Shown in pieces: positions 39,239-48,080 of a DNA stretch of 64,000 nt (positions are counted from its first letter, which is position 1; each line of letters opens with the position of its first letter). The notes beneath the pieces are model-generated. The model made no database searches. It was not told the origin of the DNA and was given only the letters and a program-made list of their open reading frames with translations. The translations under genes and the position numbers were made by a program. Source of the stretch: an uncultured Clostridium sp. (lineage in GTDB: Bacteria; Bacillota; Clostridia; TANB77; CAG-508). The stretch lies in assembly GCA_947651825.1 (NCBI GenBank), contig CANTAQ010000001.1, positions 270,598 to 334,597 of the forward strand, written 5' to 3'.

Positions 39239-40426
39239 CTAATCTTCTCCATAATACTCATTATTACACATATTCTTTCTTGTCATCTCAAATAAATTTA
39301 ATTTTGTAAATCCTATTAATTGTGTTTTTGCTCTATCTTTTTTAAAACATTCTTGCAAAAACTCCTGAATTTTCTTTTTATTTTCTTCTATATGCATATC
39401 TATATAGTCTATTATTATTATTCCTCCAATGTCTCTTAATCTTACTTGTTTTGCTATTTCCATAGTAGCTTCTTGGTTTACATTATATATAGTTTCTTCT
39501 AAATCTCTTTTTCCAACATATTTTCCTGTATTAACATCAATTGCAGTTAAGGCTTCTGTTCTGTCTATTGTTATAAATGCGCCTGATTTTAACCAAATTT
39601 TTCTTTTTTCCATTTTCTCGATTTGATTGTTTAGAGAATATACTTCAAACAAGTTTACTTTTTCTTCTAATTCAACATTAATTGGTTTAATACTTAATAG
39701 TAAGTTTTTTATATTTTCATATATCGCTTTATCGTTTACTATAATTTTCTCCAGTCCTCTATCTACAATATCCATTACGGTTCTTCTTATAAGTGCTTCA
39801 TTATTATATATTAATGCTGGATACTCTTTTATCTGCATTACCTTTTTTTGTATTTGTTTCCACTTTTCTTGTAATTCTTCTATATCTTTTTTTATACATT
39901 CTTCAGTAACATCTTGACTTGAAGTTCTTAATATTGCTCCCATATTTGAAGCTAAATATTTTTTAGCTATACTTACTAATTTTTCTCTTTTTTCTTCATT
40001 TTCTATTTTTTGTGATACTGTTACAATCTCACAATCTGGCATTAATACTACAAATCTACCTGGCAAATTTATATGTTTACTTACTTTTGCTCCTTTATTG
40101 GCTGTCCCATCTTTCTTTATCTGTATTAGTATATTTTCTCCAACTTTTAGTTCCTTCTCTATAGATGTATCTTTAATTGTTTCATTTTTAGTCACATCAA
40201 TTTTAGGTAGTACATCACTTAGTTTTATCAATGCATGTCTATTAGCCCCAATATCAATAAAAGCTACTTGCATTCCTTTTAACACATTAACAACTTTTCC
40301 TAAATAAATATTACCTTCTAGTCTTTGTTGATGTTCATGCTCATCATGTTTCTCTAATAATATCCCATTTTCTACTAACATAATTGTTTTTAATTTTTCT
40401 TCTTTATTTATTAATAATTCTAACAA
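39239..40426 (-). CDS. rng: Ribonuclease E/G family protein, short
   Basis: An endoribonuclease with an S1 RNA-binding domain (GNIYLGKVVNVLKGMQVAFIDIG) and the RNase E/G catalytic region (TAIDVNTGKYVGKR, IIIDYIDM, KLNLFEMTRKNM). The 395-residue protein ends right after the MTRKNM motif and lacks the zinc-link cysteines and the tail of RNase E. The start is uncertain: TTG at 40426 has AAAGGA before it, while the TTG at 40444 that overlaps pth has no binding site. Confidence 0.87.
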   Translation of the reverse strand: MLELLINKEEKLKTIMLVENGILLEKHDEHEHQQRLEGNIYLGKVVNVLKGMQVAFIDIGANRHALIKLSDVLPKIDVTKNETIKDTSIEKELKVGENILIQIKKDGTANKGAKVSKHINLPGRFVVLMPDCEIVTVSQKIENEEKREKLVSIAKKYLASNMGAILRTSSQDVTEECIKKDIEELQEKWKQIQKKVMQIKEYPALIYNNEALIRRTVMDIVDRGLEKIIVNDKAIYENIKNLLLSIKPINVELEEKVNLFEVYSLNNQIEKMEKRKIWLKSGAFITIDRTEALTAIDVNTGKYVGKRDLEETIYNVNQEATMEIAKQVRLRDIGGIIIIDYIDMHIEENKKKIQEFLQECFKKDRAKTQLIGFTKLNLFEMTRKNMCNNEYYGED

Positions 40427-40440
40427 CTCAAATTTTCCTT

Positions 40441-40998
40441 TCAATTATATTTGTTCATAGCAACATCAACGCCATTTTTTAAGATTTCTAAAGTAGCTTC
40501 TGCAGCTAAATTAGTACCTTGTTCCAACTTTTTTCTTATATTGTTACTAACAGGTCCTATAACATATTTTATAATATCTTCGTTTTCTCTTGGCTTTCCT
40601 ATTCCTACTCTAACTCTAGTAAATTCTTCTGTCCCTAAACACTGTATTACTGATTTCATTCCGTTATGTGTTCCGCTACTGCCTTTTTTTCTTATTCTAA
40701 TTGTTCCTTCATCTAAATCTATATCATCATAGATTACAATTATATCTTTATTATCTATTTTATAAAAATTTCTAAATGCAGCAACACTCTCTCCACTTAA
40801 ATTCATATATGTTTGTGGTTTCAATATCAGTACTTTTTCACCATTTATACTATCCTGTGTATACATTCCTTTAAATTTAGACTGTGACACTTTTATACCA
40901 CAGTCTTTAATAATTTTATCTATAACATTAAAACCCATGTTGTGTCTTGTAAATTCATATTCTTTCCCTGGATTTCCTAATCCTACTATTAAATACAT
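40441..40998 (-). CDS. pth: Peptidyl-tRNA hydrolase
   Basis: Recycles tRNAs from peptidyl-tRNA released by stalled or drop-off ribosomes. The 185-residue protein has GLGNPGKEYEFTRHNMGF with the catalytic histidine near residue 20, and the conserved DDIDLDEGTIRIRKKGSSG near 92. AGGAG lies before the ATG. A genome that routinely stalls at CGG codons would have extra need for this function, but that link is only an idea. Confidence 0.95.
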   Translation of the reverse strand: MYLIVGLGNPGKEYEFTRHNMGFNVIDKIIKDCGIKVSQSKFKGMYTQDSINGEKVLILKPQTYMNLSGESVAAFRNFYKIDNKDIIVIYDDIDLDEGTIRIRKKGSSGTHNGMKSVIQCLGTEEFTRVRVGIGKPRENEDIIKYVIGPVSNNIRKKLEQGTNLAAEATLEILKNGVDVAMNKYN

Positions 40999-41001
40999 GA
41001 A

Positions 41002-41856
41002 TTACTCCTTTACTGGTACAAATTTATAATTTCTCTTTGGAAATACAGGCGTACCACCACCTGCTTTTAAACATTTTAATATTGCATTTACTCTTGTTGG
41101 TATACTCTTTGTTTCATTATTAATAAAACTTAATAAATATGGTTTATATTCCTCTGGTGTAATCATATATAAATCCATTAAATATGAAAGCATTCTATAC
41201 ATATCTGAGCATCTTCTAATAGAAGGTGTTGACATTATGCTTCCTTTTCTATTTCTATAATATTTGAATGTAGGAAATTCTCCAAATTTATATGATTTTG
41301 CTAATATTGTAGCATGTGTAGAATATACCATATCTTCATAATATATTCCTTCTTTAAACTCTATATTATTTGATTGTACAAATTCTCTTCTCCAACATTT
41401 ACTTGGTACAGAAAAGTTTATATCACATGTTAATCTTGCTTCCTTTGTTGAGTTTTCAGCTGTCGAAAGGTGTGTTTTGTTAAATCCTCCTACATCTTGA
41501 AAACCTAGATAAATTATGTCTGGTTTATCTTTTCCAATTAATTTATCAATTTTTTCTAATGTTGTTGGTTCATATAGACTATCATCTCCATCTAGATGAA
41601 CAATATATTCTCCTTGAGCTACAGCAATTCCTTTGTTTCTAACTGCTCCTAATCCTACATTCTTCTTATTTTCGATTACAGTAATTCGTGGATCATTATA
41701 TTCTTTAATTTTTTCTAATGTACTATCTTTAGATGCATCATTAACTATTATTAATTCATAATTTGTAAAAGTTTGTTCTAAAACACTATTTATTGCTCTT
41801 TGTATGTAATTTTCAATATTGTAGGCACTTATTATTATGCTAAATCTTTTATTCAT
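41002..41856 (-). CDS. Family 2 glycosyltransferase
   Basis: A GT-A fold enzyme that moves a sugar from a nucleotide donor. ATG 41856 is the likely start (AGGTG before). The 284-residue protein shows SIIISAYNIENYIQRAINS, VNDASKDST near 40 and the metal-binding HLDGDDS near 95. There is no membrane helix. The acceptor is unknown, perhaps a cell-wall or capsule glycan. It lies just before pth with a 3-base gap. Confidence 0.87.
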   Translation of the reverse strand: MNKRFSIIISAYNIENYIQRAINSVLEQTFTNYELIIVNDASKDSTLEKIKEYNDPRITVIENKKNVGLGAVRNKGIAVAQGEYIVHLDGDDSLYEPTTLEKIDKLIGKDKPDIIYLGFQDVGGFNKTHLSTAENSTKEARLTCDINFSVPSKCWRREFVQSNNIEFKEGIYYEDMVYSTHATILAKSYKFGEFPTFKYYRNRKGSIMSTPSIRRCSDMYRMLSYLMDLYMITPEEYKPYLLSFINNETKSIPTRVNAILKCLKAGGGTPVFPKRNYKFVPVKE

Positions 41857-41950
41857 AAACACCTATTCCTTTTCTTTTTTTAATTTCCCTCAATTAAGTA
41901 TTATAGCACATGTAAAATTATTTGTAAAATTTTACAATTATTTTAATCTC

Positions 41951-41988
41951 AATTACGTATTTATCTTCCTAAAAACAAATATGTAATT
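41951..41988 (-). terminator. Possible terminator after dus
   Basis: AATTACGTATTT and AAATATGTAATT arms with one mismatch lie about 20 bases past the dus stop. Confidence 0.4.
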
Positions 41989-42007
41989 AAAACTACCCAT
42001 GCTTTTA

Positions 42008-42985
42008 TTATAAGTTATTAAAATATTCCTCCAATATTGCTATTACTTTCTCTTTATCTTCCTCTGTATTTATTAATTGCCTTATTTGAGTAGAATTTTT
42101 TAAATTTTTAAGATACCAACATATATGTTTTCTCATTTCTCTTATTCCTACATAATCTCCTTTTTCTTCTAGTGCTAAACGATAATGTTCTTTTATCGTT
42201 TCTAGCTTGTCTTTTGGTGTTATTCCTTTAGTAGTTGTATTCCCTTTTACTCCATCTATTATTTCTTTTAATTTCCATGGTTCCCCTAAAATTCCTCTTC
42301 CTACCATGATTCCATCTACTCCAGTATATTCAAACATTTTCTTTGCATCTTCTGGAGTTCTTATATCTCCATTTCCTATTACTGGAATTTTTACTGTTTC
42401 TTTTACTTTTCTTATTGTCTCTAAATCTACTTGTCCTGAATAAAAATCTTCTCTTGTTCTCCCATGTACAGTTATCAAATCTGCTCCTGCTTCTTCTATT
42501 ATTTTTGCAATTTCTGGTGCAACAATATTTTCTCTATTCCACCCTGTTCTAATTTTTACAGTTAATGGTTTTCCTATTTTCTTTCTTACTTCATGAACTA
42601 TGTTATATACTAAATTTTCATCTAATAATAATTTGCTTCCTTCACTGTTTTTTACTACTTTTGGTGCTGGACATCCCATATTTATGTCTATTATGTCTGC
42701 CTGCGATTCTATTTTCTTGGCTGCTTCTGCCATTATTTCTGGGTCATTTCCAAAAATCTGCACAGATACTGGTCTTTCTTCTCCATTCATATTTAATAGC
42801 TTTTCTGTCTTTTTATCATTATAGTATAGCCCTTTACTACTTACCATTTCTGTACAAACTAATCCTGGTTTTCCATATTTTTTACATATTTTTCTATAAC
42901 TTAAATCTGTAATTCCTGCCATTGGTGCCAATATCACATTATTTTTTAATTCTATATCTCCTACTTTTAGTTTTTCTATATACAT
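42008..42985 (-). CDS. dus: tRNA-dihydrouridine synthase
   Basis: A flavin enzyme that reduces uridines in tRNA. ATG 42985 (MYIEKLKVGD) follows AAAGGG at good distance; the longer frame runs back over an intergenic hairpin. The 325-residue protein shows APMAGITDLSYRKICK, the catalytic cysteine in INMGCPAPKVVKN near 100, and VHGRTREDFYSG near 170. It follows rodA. Confidence 0.93.
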   Translation of the reverse strand: MYIEKLKVGDIELKNNVILAPMAGITDLSYRKICKKYGKPGLVCTEMVSSKGLYYNDKKTEKLLNMNGEERPVSVQIFGNDPEIMAEAAKKIESQADIIDINMGCPAPKVVKNSEGSKLLLDENLVYNIVHEVRKKIGKPLTVKIRTGWNRENIVAPEIAKIIEEAGADLITVHGRTREDFYSGQVDLETIRKVKETVKIPVIGNGDIRTPEDAKKMFEYTGVDGIMVGRGILGEPWKLKEIIDGVKGNTTTKGITPKDKLETIKEHYRLALEEKGDYVGIREMRKHICWYLKNLKNSTQIRQLINTEEDKEKVIAILEEYFNNL

Positions 42986-43007
42986 TATTTGCCCTTTCTG
43001 AATTATG

Positions 43008-43027
43008 AGGGCGATTAAAATCGCCCT
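43008..43027. other. Short hairpin between rodA and dus
   Basis: AGGGCGAT and ATCGCCCT arms with a 4-base loop; there is no T run on the minus strand, so it may be a processing or stability hairpin, not a terminator. Confidence 0.4.
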
Positions 43028-43065
43028 GATAATTAGATTATATAATTTACTATGCAATTATTATA

Positions 43066-44169
43066 TTAATCAATTTCAAACATTGACTTTTTCCTTTTTT
43101 GTCCAATATTTATTAATACCCCTATACATACTACATTTGTAATTAGAGAACTTCCACCATAACTTATGAATGGTAATGGAACTCCTGTTATTGGCAATAA
43201 TCCCATTGTCATTCCTATATTTTCTATAAAGTGGAATAAAAATATTCCGAGCTATTCCTATCGCTATATATGAACCACTCTTATCTGATGCTGTCTTTGC
43301 TATACTAATTGATTTTGTTATTAACATTATATATGTTAATACTACACAAATGCATACAATAAACCCGGAGTTCTTCTCCAATTACTGAGAATATAAAATC
43401 TGTAGTCTTTGGGTATAAAAATCCTAATTGTGTTTGTGTTCCTTGCCCGCCATCCTAGTCCAAAGAGTCCTCCTGCTCCTATTGCTAATTTTGATTGTAT
43501 GATGTTATATCCAGCCCCTCTTGGGTCTAATTCTGGATTCAAATATACATCTATTCTTGACTTTGCATGTTCTGGTAATACAAAAAAGTATAGTACTGGA
43601 ACTAATATTACTACTAAAACAATTGAAACAATTATATACTTTCTATCAATTCCAGATACAAACAGCATTGAAATTATTGCAAAAACATATGCAAATGCTG
43701 TTCCATAATCTGGTTGTAATATTATTAAAATAATAGGTATTAAGCTTATTCCTAATATTTTTAATATATTTGTAAACTTATTTATTTCTCCAGTTGGAAT
43801 TTTAGACATAATATTAGCCAAAAAAAGAATAAATGCTATTTTAGCTATCTCACTTGGTTGAATAGAAACTGGACCTATAGCAAACCAACTAGTCGCTCCA
43901 TTTATTGAACTAGTCAATAATACTGCAATTAACAATATAATAGAAATTATATAAAATCCTATACTTATTTTAGTTAAAAAATTATAATTAATTCTTATTG
44001 ATATCACTAATACTGGTATGCTTATCGCCAACCAAACTATTTGTTTCTTCAAATCTTCCAGGTCCGAAGATTTACTCGCACTATATAATGCAAATAATCC
44101 TATTGTTATTAGGATTATTGTACATATTATTATACTCCACTCATTGGATTTAAATTTATTTTTATTCAT
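43066..44169 (-). CDS. rodA: RodA/FtsW-type peptidoglycan polymerase, needs three +1 frameshifts
   Basis: A SEDS-family lipid II polymerase for cell elongation, with about ten membrane helices. Three frames must be joined. Skipping the C of CGG at 43447-43449, 43365-43367 and 43247-43249 gives [19 protein letters not shown] (Gly241), [17 protein letters not shown] (Gly268) and [17 protein letters not shown] (Gly307), each matching the family, then [13 protein letters not shown], and a stop at 43066. The result is 366 residues, the normal RodA length. Without shifts the first frame ends about 35 codons after the first site. Three independent sites in one essential-type gene, all of the same form, are hard to explain by decay. 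Confidence 0.9.
43247..43249 (-). other. In-frame CGG, +1 recoding site 8 (rodA, third)
   Basis: The context in the frame set by the second shift is GCT CGG AAT. Skipping C gives GCT GGA ATA TTT TTA at Gly307. Confidence 0.85.
43365..43367 (-). other. In-frame CGG, +1 recoding site 7 (rodA, second)
   Basis: The context in the frame set by the first shift is CTC CGG GTT. Skipping C gives CTC GGG TTT ATT and restores the family motif GEELGF at Gly268. Confidence 0.85.
43447..43449 (-). other. In-frame CGG, +1 recoding site 6 (rodA, first)
   Basis: The zero-frame context is TGG CGG GCA. Skipping C gives TGG GGG CAA GGA ACA and restores [10 protein letters not shown] at Gly241. Confidence 0.85.
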
Positions 44170-44200
44170 GTATCCCTCTATTTAAAATTCTGCAAATATT

Positions 44201-44719
44201 TTAGTTTGCTCCTTCTGATACTTTTTCTTTTTTTGTTTTTTCTTCTCCCTTATTTTCTACTTTTTTACTTTTTAATTCCTTCTTTTCTTTTTTTACTTCT
44301 TCTTTCTTTTCATCCTGTTTTGTGTTCTCTTCATTTTCAACTTTTTCAGTTTTACTTTTTTTTGTTTTTTCTTCTTCGCTTTTTTCTTCCTTTACAACCG
44401 GTGTTTCATCTTTTTTCATTTCATTTCTTATATTTACAATTGGAATATTAGCATATAAAGATGGTGCACCTGTTGTTCCATCTTCTTTTATTTCATTCGT
44501 AAGCCTTACGTCTATTTCTCCTTCTTCTACTTCTATATATTTCTTTATAACATCAATTATTTCCTGTTTCATTAATTCTAAGAAATCAGCAGAAACATTA
44601 GCTCTATCTTGCATTAAAACAAGATGTAATCTTTCTTTTGCTTTATCTTTACTTCCGCCTGTTTCTTTATTTTCTATTTTACCTACTTTTTTAAAAAAGT
44701 TTATTATGCTCTCAAACAT
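44201..44719 (-). CDS. minE: Cell division topological specificity factor MinE with a long charged tail
   Basis: MinE drives MinD off the membrane and sets the division site. Residues 1-100 match the family (SKDKAKERLHLVLMQDRANVS, the anti-MinCD helix, and the dimer domain with EGEIDVRL). About 70 extra residues follow, almost only Lys and Glu with Ser and Thr, an unusual low-complexity tail. It lies 26 bases after minD and 31 bases before rodA, linking division-site placement and wall elongation. No minC is seen. Confidence 0.88.
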   Translation of the reverse strand: MFESIINFFKKVGKIENKETGGSKDKAKERLHLVLMQDRANVSADFLELMKQEIIDVIKKYIEVEEGEIDVRLTNEIKEDGTTGAPSLYANIPIVNIRNEMKKDETPVVKEEKSEEEKTKKSKTEKVENEENTKQDEKKEEVKKEKKELKSKKVENKGEEKTKKEKVSEGAN

Positions 44720-44745
44720 ATTGTTCCTCCATATATCAGAATGAT

Positions 44746-45540
44746 TTATTTTCTAGAAAATAAGCCTTTTAATTTATTGAAAAATCCTCTTTCTTCACCT
44801 GGTATTGTAACGTCAATATTTTCTCCTAAAATCCTTCTAGCTATTTCTATATATGCTTTTCCTGAAGGTGCCTTTTTATTCTTTATTACAGGTTCACCTT
44901 TATTTGTTTGTGTAATTATATTCTCATCGTCTGGAACTACACCAACTAAATCTATTGATAATAAATCTACGATGTCATTAACATCCATCATTTCACCTTT
45001 TTTTACCATCCCTGGTCTTAATCTATTTACTATTAATTCTGGATTTTTTATTTCAGCTGACTCTAGTAATCCTATTATTCTATCTGCATCTCTTATTGCT
45101 GATATTTCTGCTGTAGTAACAACTATTGCTCTATCAGCTCCTGAAACTGCATTTTTAAATCCTTGTTCTATTCCAGCTGGACAGTCTATTAATACATAGT
45201 CAAATTCTTCTTTTAGTTTTTTTGTTAATTCTTTCATTTGTTCTTCATTTATTGCTGTTTTATCTCGTGTTTGGGCAGCAGGTAATAAAAATAATTCGTC
45301 AAAACGTTTATCTTTTATTAAAGCTTGTCTTAATTTACATTTTTCTTCAATTACGTCTACTAAGTCATATACTATTCTATTTTCTAGTCCCATAACAACG
45401 TCAAGGTTTCTCAATCCAATATCTGTATCTACTAATACTACTTTTTTTCCTGCCTCTGCTAAACTTGAACCTACATTTGCTGTAGTTGTAGTCTTTCCAA
45501 CTCCACCTTTTCCTGATGTTATAACTATTACTTCTCCCAT
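44746..45540 (-). CDS. minD: Septum site-determining ATPase MinD
   Basis: A membrane-associated ATPase that oscillates or marks poles with MinE. The start at 45540 (MGEVIVITSGKGGVGKT) follows AGGAGG. The 264-residue protein has the deviant Walker A SGKGGVGKTTTTANV, VLVDTDIGLRNLD, YVLIDCPAGIEQGF and a C-terminal amphipathic helix (FFNKLKGLFSRK) for membrane binding. Confidence 0.96.
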   Translation of the reverse strand: MGEVIVITSGKGGVGKTTTTANVGSSLAEAGKKVVLVDTDIGLRNLDVVMGLENRIVYDLVDVIEEKCKLRQALIKDKRFDELFLLPAAQTRDKTAINEEQMKELTKKLKEEFDYVLIDCPAGIEQGFKNAVSGADRAIVVTTAEISAIRDADRIIGLLESAEIKNPELIVNRLRPGMVKKGEMMDVNDIVDLLSIDLVGVVPDDENIITQTNKGEPVIKNKKAPSGKAYIEIARRILGENIDVTIPGEERGFFNKLKGLFSRK

Positions 45541-45649
45541 AACATCTATCCTCCTTGTATAAATTACCATAATATTTTATAATTTTTTCGCTAAAAAGTC
45601 AACTATCTGAGCGAAAATGTAATATTTTATTTATTAAGAAAATGTTATT

Positions 45650-46681
45650 TTATAGTATCATCATTGCATCTCCAAAGCTAAAAAATCTATATTCTTCTTT
45701 AACAGCTTTATTGTATGCTTCTAAAATAAAGTCTCTATCTGCTAGTGCAGATACTAGCATCAATAACGTTGATTCTGGCAAATGAAAATTTGTTATTAAT
45801 CTATCAACACATTTAAATTTGTAACCTGGATATATAAATATTCCAGTATCTCCTTCTGTTTCCTTAAGTTTTCCATTATCATCTGCTACAGATTCTAAAA
45901 CTCTACATGATGTTGTTCCTACTGCAACTACTTTATTACCGTTTTGTTTAGTTTTATTTATTTTCTCTACATCTTCTTGTTTTATATAAAAATGTTCTAC
46001 ATGCATTTTATGTTCTTCTATATTTTCTACCTTTACTGGCCTGAATGTTCCAATTCCTACATGTAATGTTACATTTGCTATATTTATTCCTTTATCTTGT
46101 ATTTTCTGCAACAATTCTTTTGTAAAGTGTAATCCTGCTGTTGGTGCTGCTGCAGACCCTTCATGTTCTGCATATACTGTTTGATATCTATCTTTTTCTT
46201 CTAATTTTTCTGTAATATATGGTGGCAATGGCATAAGTCCTATTTTATCTAATATTTCATTAAATATTCCATCATATTCAAAATGTACAATTCTATTACC
46301 ATTTTCTAATATTTCTAAAACATCTGCTATTAGTATTCCATCTCCAAATTCTATTTTTATACCAGGTTTAATTTTCTTACCTGGTCTTACCATTGCTTCC
46401 CAATTATCATCTTCAATTTGTTTTAATATTAATATTTCTACTAATTTTTCTGACTGTTTTCCTATTATTTTCCCATATAGTCTTGCTGGTAGTACTTTAG
46501 TATTATTTATAACTAAACAATCTCCTGGATTTAAGTATTCTATTACATCTTTAAAGGTCTTGTCTTCTATCCTCTTTGTTTCTCTATTTAATACCATTAG
46601 TCTAGATTCATCTCGTTTTTCCATTGGGTGCTGAGCTATAAGCCTTTCTGGCAATTCATAATTAAAGTCTGATGTTTTCAA
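45650..46681 (-). CDS. queA: S-adenosylmethionine:tRNA ribosyltransferase-isomerase
   Basis: Makes epoxyqueuosine in tRNA from the SAM ribosyl group. The 343-residue protein shows the typical start [27 protein letters not shown] near 54, [10 protein letters not shown] near 176, [10 protein letters not shown] near 205 and [16 protein letters not shown] near 303. It stands alone between minD and the metalloprotease-like gene. Confidence 0.95.
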   Translation of the reverse strand: MKTSDFNYELPERLIAQHPMEKRDESRLMVLNRETKRIEDKTFKDVIEYLNPGDCLVINNTKVLPARLYGKIIGKQSEKLVEILILKQIEDDNWEAMVRPGKKIKPGIKIEFGDGILIADVLEILENGNRIVHFEYDGIFNEILDKIGLMPLPPYITEKLEEKDRYQTVYAEHEGSAAAPTAGLHFTKELLQKIQDKGINIANVTLHVGIGTFRPVKVENIEEHKMHVEHFYIKQEDVEKINKTKQNGNKVVAVGTTSCRVLESVADDNGKLKETEGDTGIFIYPGYKFKCVDRLITNFHLPESTLLMLVSALADRDFILEAYNKAVKEEYRFFSFGDAMMIL

Positions 46682-46704
46682 TTTTTCTATTCCTTTCCAC
46701 TAAT

Positions 46705-48046
46705 TTAATTAAAGTGTACTTTTATTGTTCTAAATATTGCTCTAATTTCTTCTATTATGTTAGTTGGTTCTTTATTAAATTCTATTTCTGTTGAATTTTT
46801 AAAATCAGATTTATGATACGGTTTCATTGAATATACTTCACTATATAAACCAACTTTCTGATTTGTATTCTTATCCAAAATATTCTGAGTCATATAATCT
46901 GCATACCAATCCTTTAATCCTACAACACTATCATCTTTATAATTATACTTCTCATAGTCATGTAACTGCGGTATGGTATAATTTGCTTCTTGTAAAATCC
47001 TTTCTAATGAATGTAAAAACTCATGAATATAAACTTCTTCTGGTAGTTTGTGAAAAGCATTGTATTCATATAATGAAGTATTACCATTTTTATTTATTCT
47101 TACTATTGAATAACCTATTCCATATATGTCTATTGCTCCGAAGTCCTACCCAATTTCCTTTTATTGGAATAGAAGAAACTCCATTTTCATCTTCCATTCT
47201 AGCAACCACAAAAACATGATCATATTCATTTTGATAGATTGTATCATATATTAAGTCTTTTGTATCACTTGGATCTATATAATATCCATGTTCTTCATCA
47301 TATGATATTGTAGTTACAGGTTCATCTATTTCATATACGTCATATTTTACACTCATCAAGTTATTAGACATTGCTGCTGCAGTATTTTTGTATCTTTCCA
47401 TATTTTCATAAACATTTTTTATATCTTCTTGGTTAACATATAGACTTCTTTGCACTCCATCTATATTAACATCTAATTTTTTTAAGATAAAACATCCTAC
47501 ATTCCACTCTGTATCTGTATGCTTTGTACCTTTTTCTAGTTTGAAATCTGAAAACCACGCTGTACCAATGCAGTTATTGTTATTTCCACCTAATCTAAAT
47601 GCAATATCAACAGTTTGTCTATTTTTAGAATTAAATATTAATTCTATTTCTTGCCAGTCTTTAGTTCCTGTAACAGGAATAGAATATTCTAAACTATCCA
47701 TTATCCATATCATTGCACCTGCATCTTTTTTTGGATTTTCACTTCTTATATCTTCAGTTTTTACCACACAACTTATTCTGTACGGAGTATTTGGTTCTAC
47801 TTCTATTTGTTTATAAAAAATCGCATCATTAAATTGTTTGTTTTCTATTTTATAACTATCACTTTTAGAATATTTTACTTTAGAATCTCTTGATAATTTA
47901 GTTACAGCCTCTTGGTCTGTTACTGCTTTAATAAAATCATTGAAGCAATTGTTTTTATATATTCTAAATAGCATTGCCAATGTAGCAACAACAAATATTA
48001 TAAATAATATTGTACTTATACTTATAAAACCTTTTTTGGATTTCAT
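46705..48046 (-). CDS. Membrane-anchored protein with CBM-like and HExxH metallopeptidase-like parts, needs +1 frameshift
   Basis: The N-terminus has one helix (MKSKKGFISISTILFIIFV) like the prepilin-like anchors. Residues about 55-175 look like a carbohydrate-binding beta-sandwich (FYKQIEVEPNTPYRIS, TAWFSDFKLEKG). The frame ends at 47090, but skipping the C of CGG at 47138-47140 gives VGLGAIDIYGIGYSIVRIN and continues to 46705, 446 residues in all. The added part contains YIHEFLHSLE, an HExxH zinc site, which exists only in the shifted frame. Function may be a surface protease; family unnamed. Confidence 0.75.
47138..47140 (-). other. In-frame CGG, +1 recoding site 9
   Basis: The zero-frame context is CTT CGG AGC. 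Skipping C gives CTT GGA GCA ATA GAC at Gly303 and opens the HEFLH metal site. Confidence 0.82.
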
Positions 48047-48080
48047 TCAATACCCTCCATATTAGGATAAATTGTTTAAA

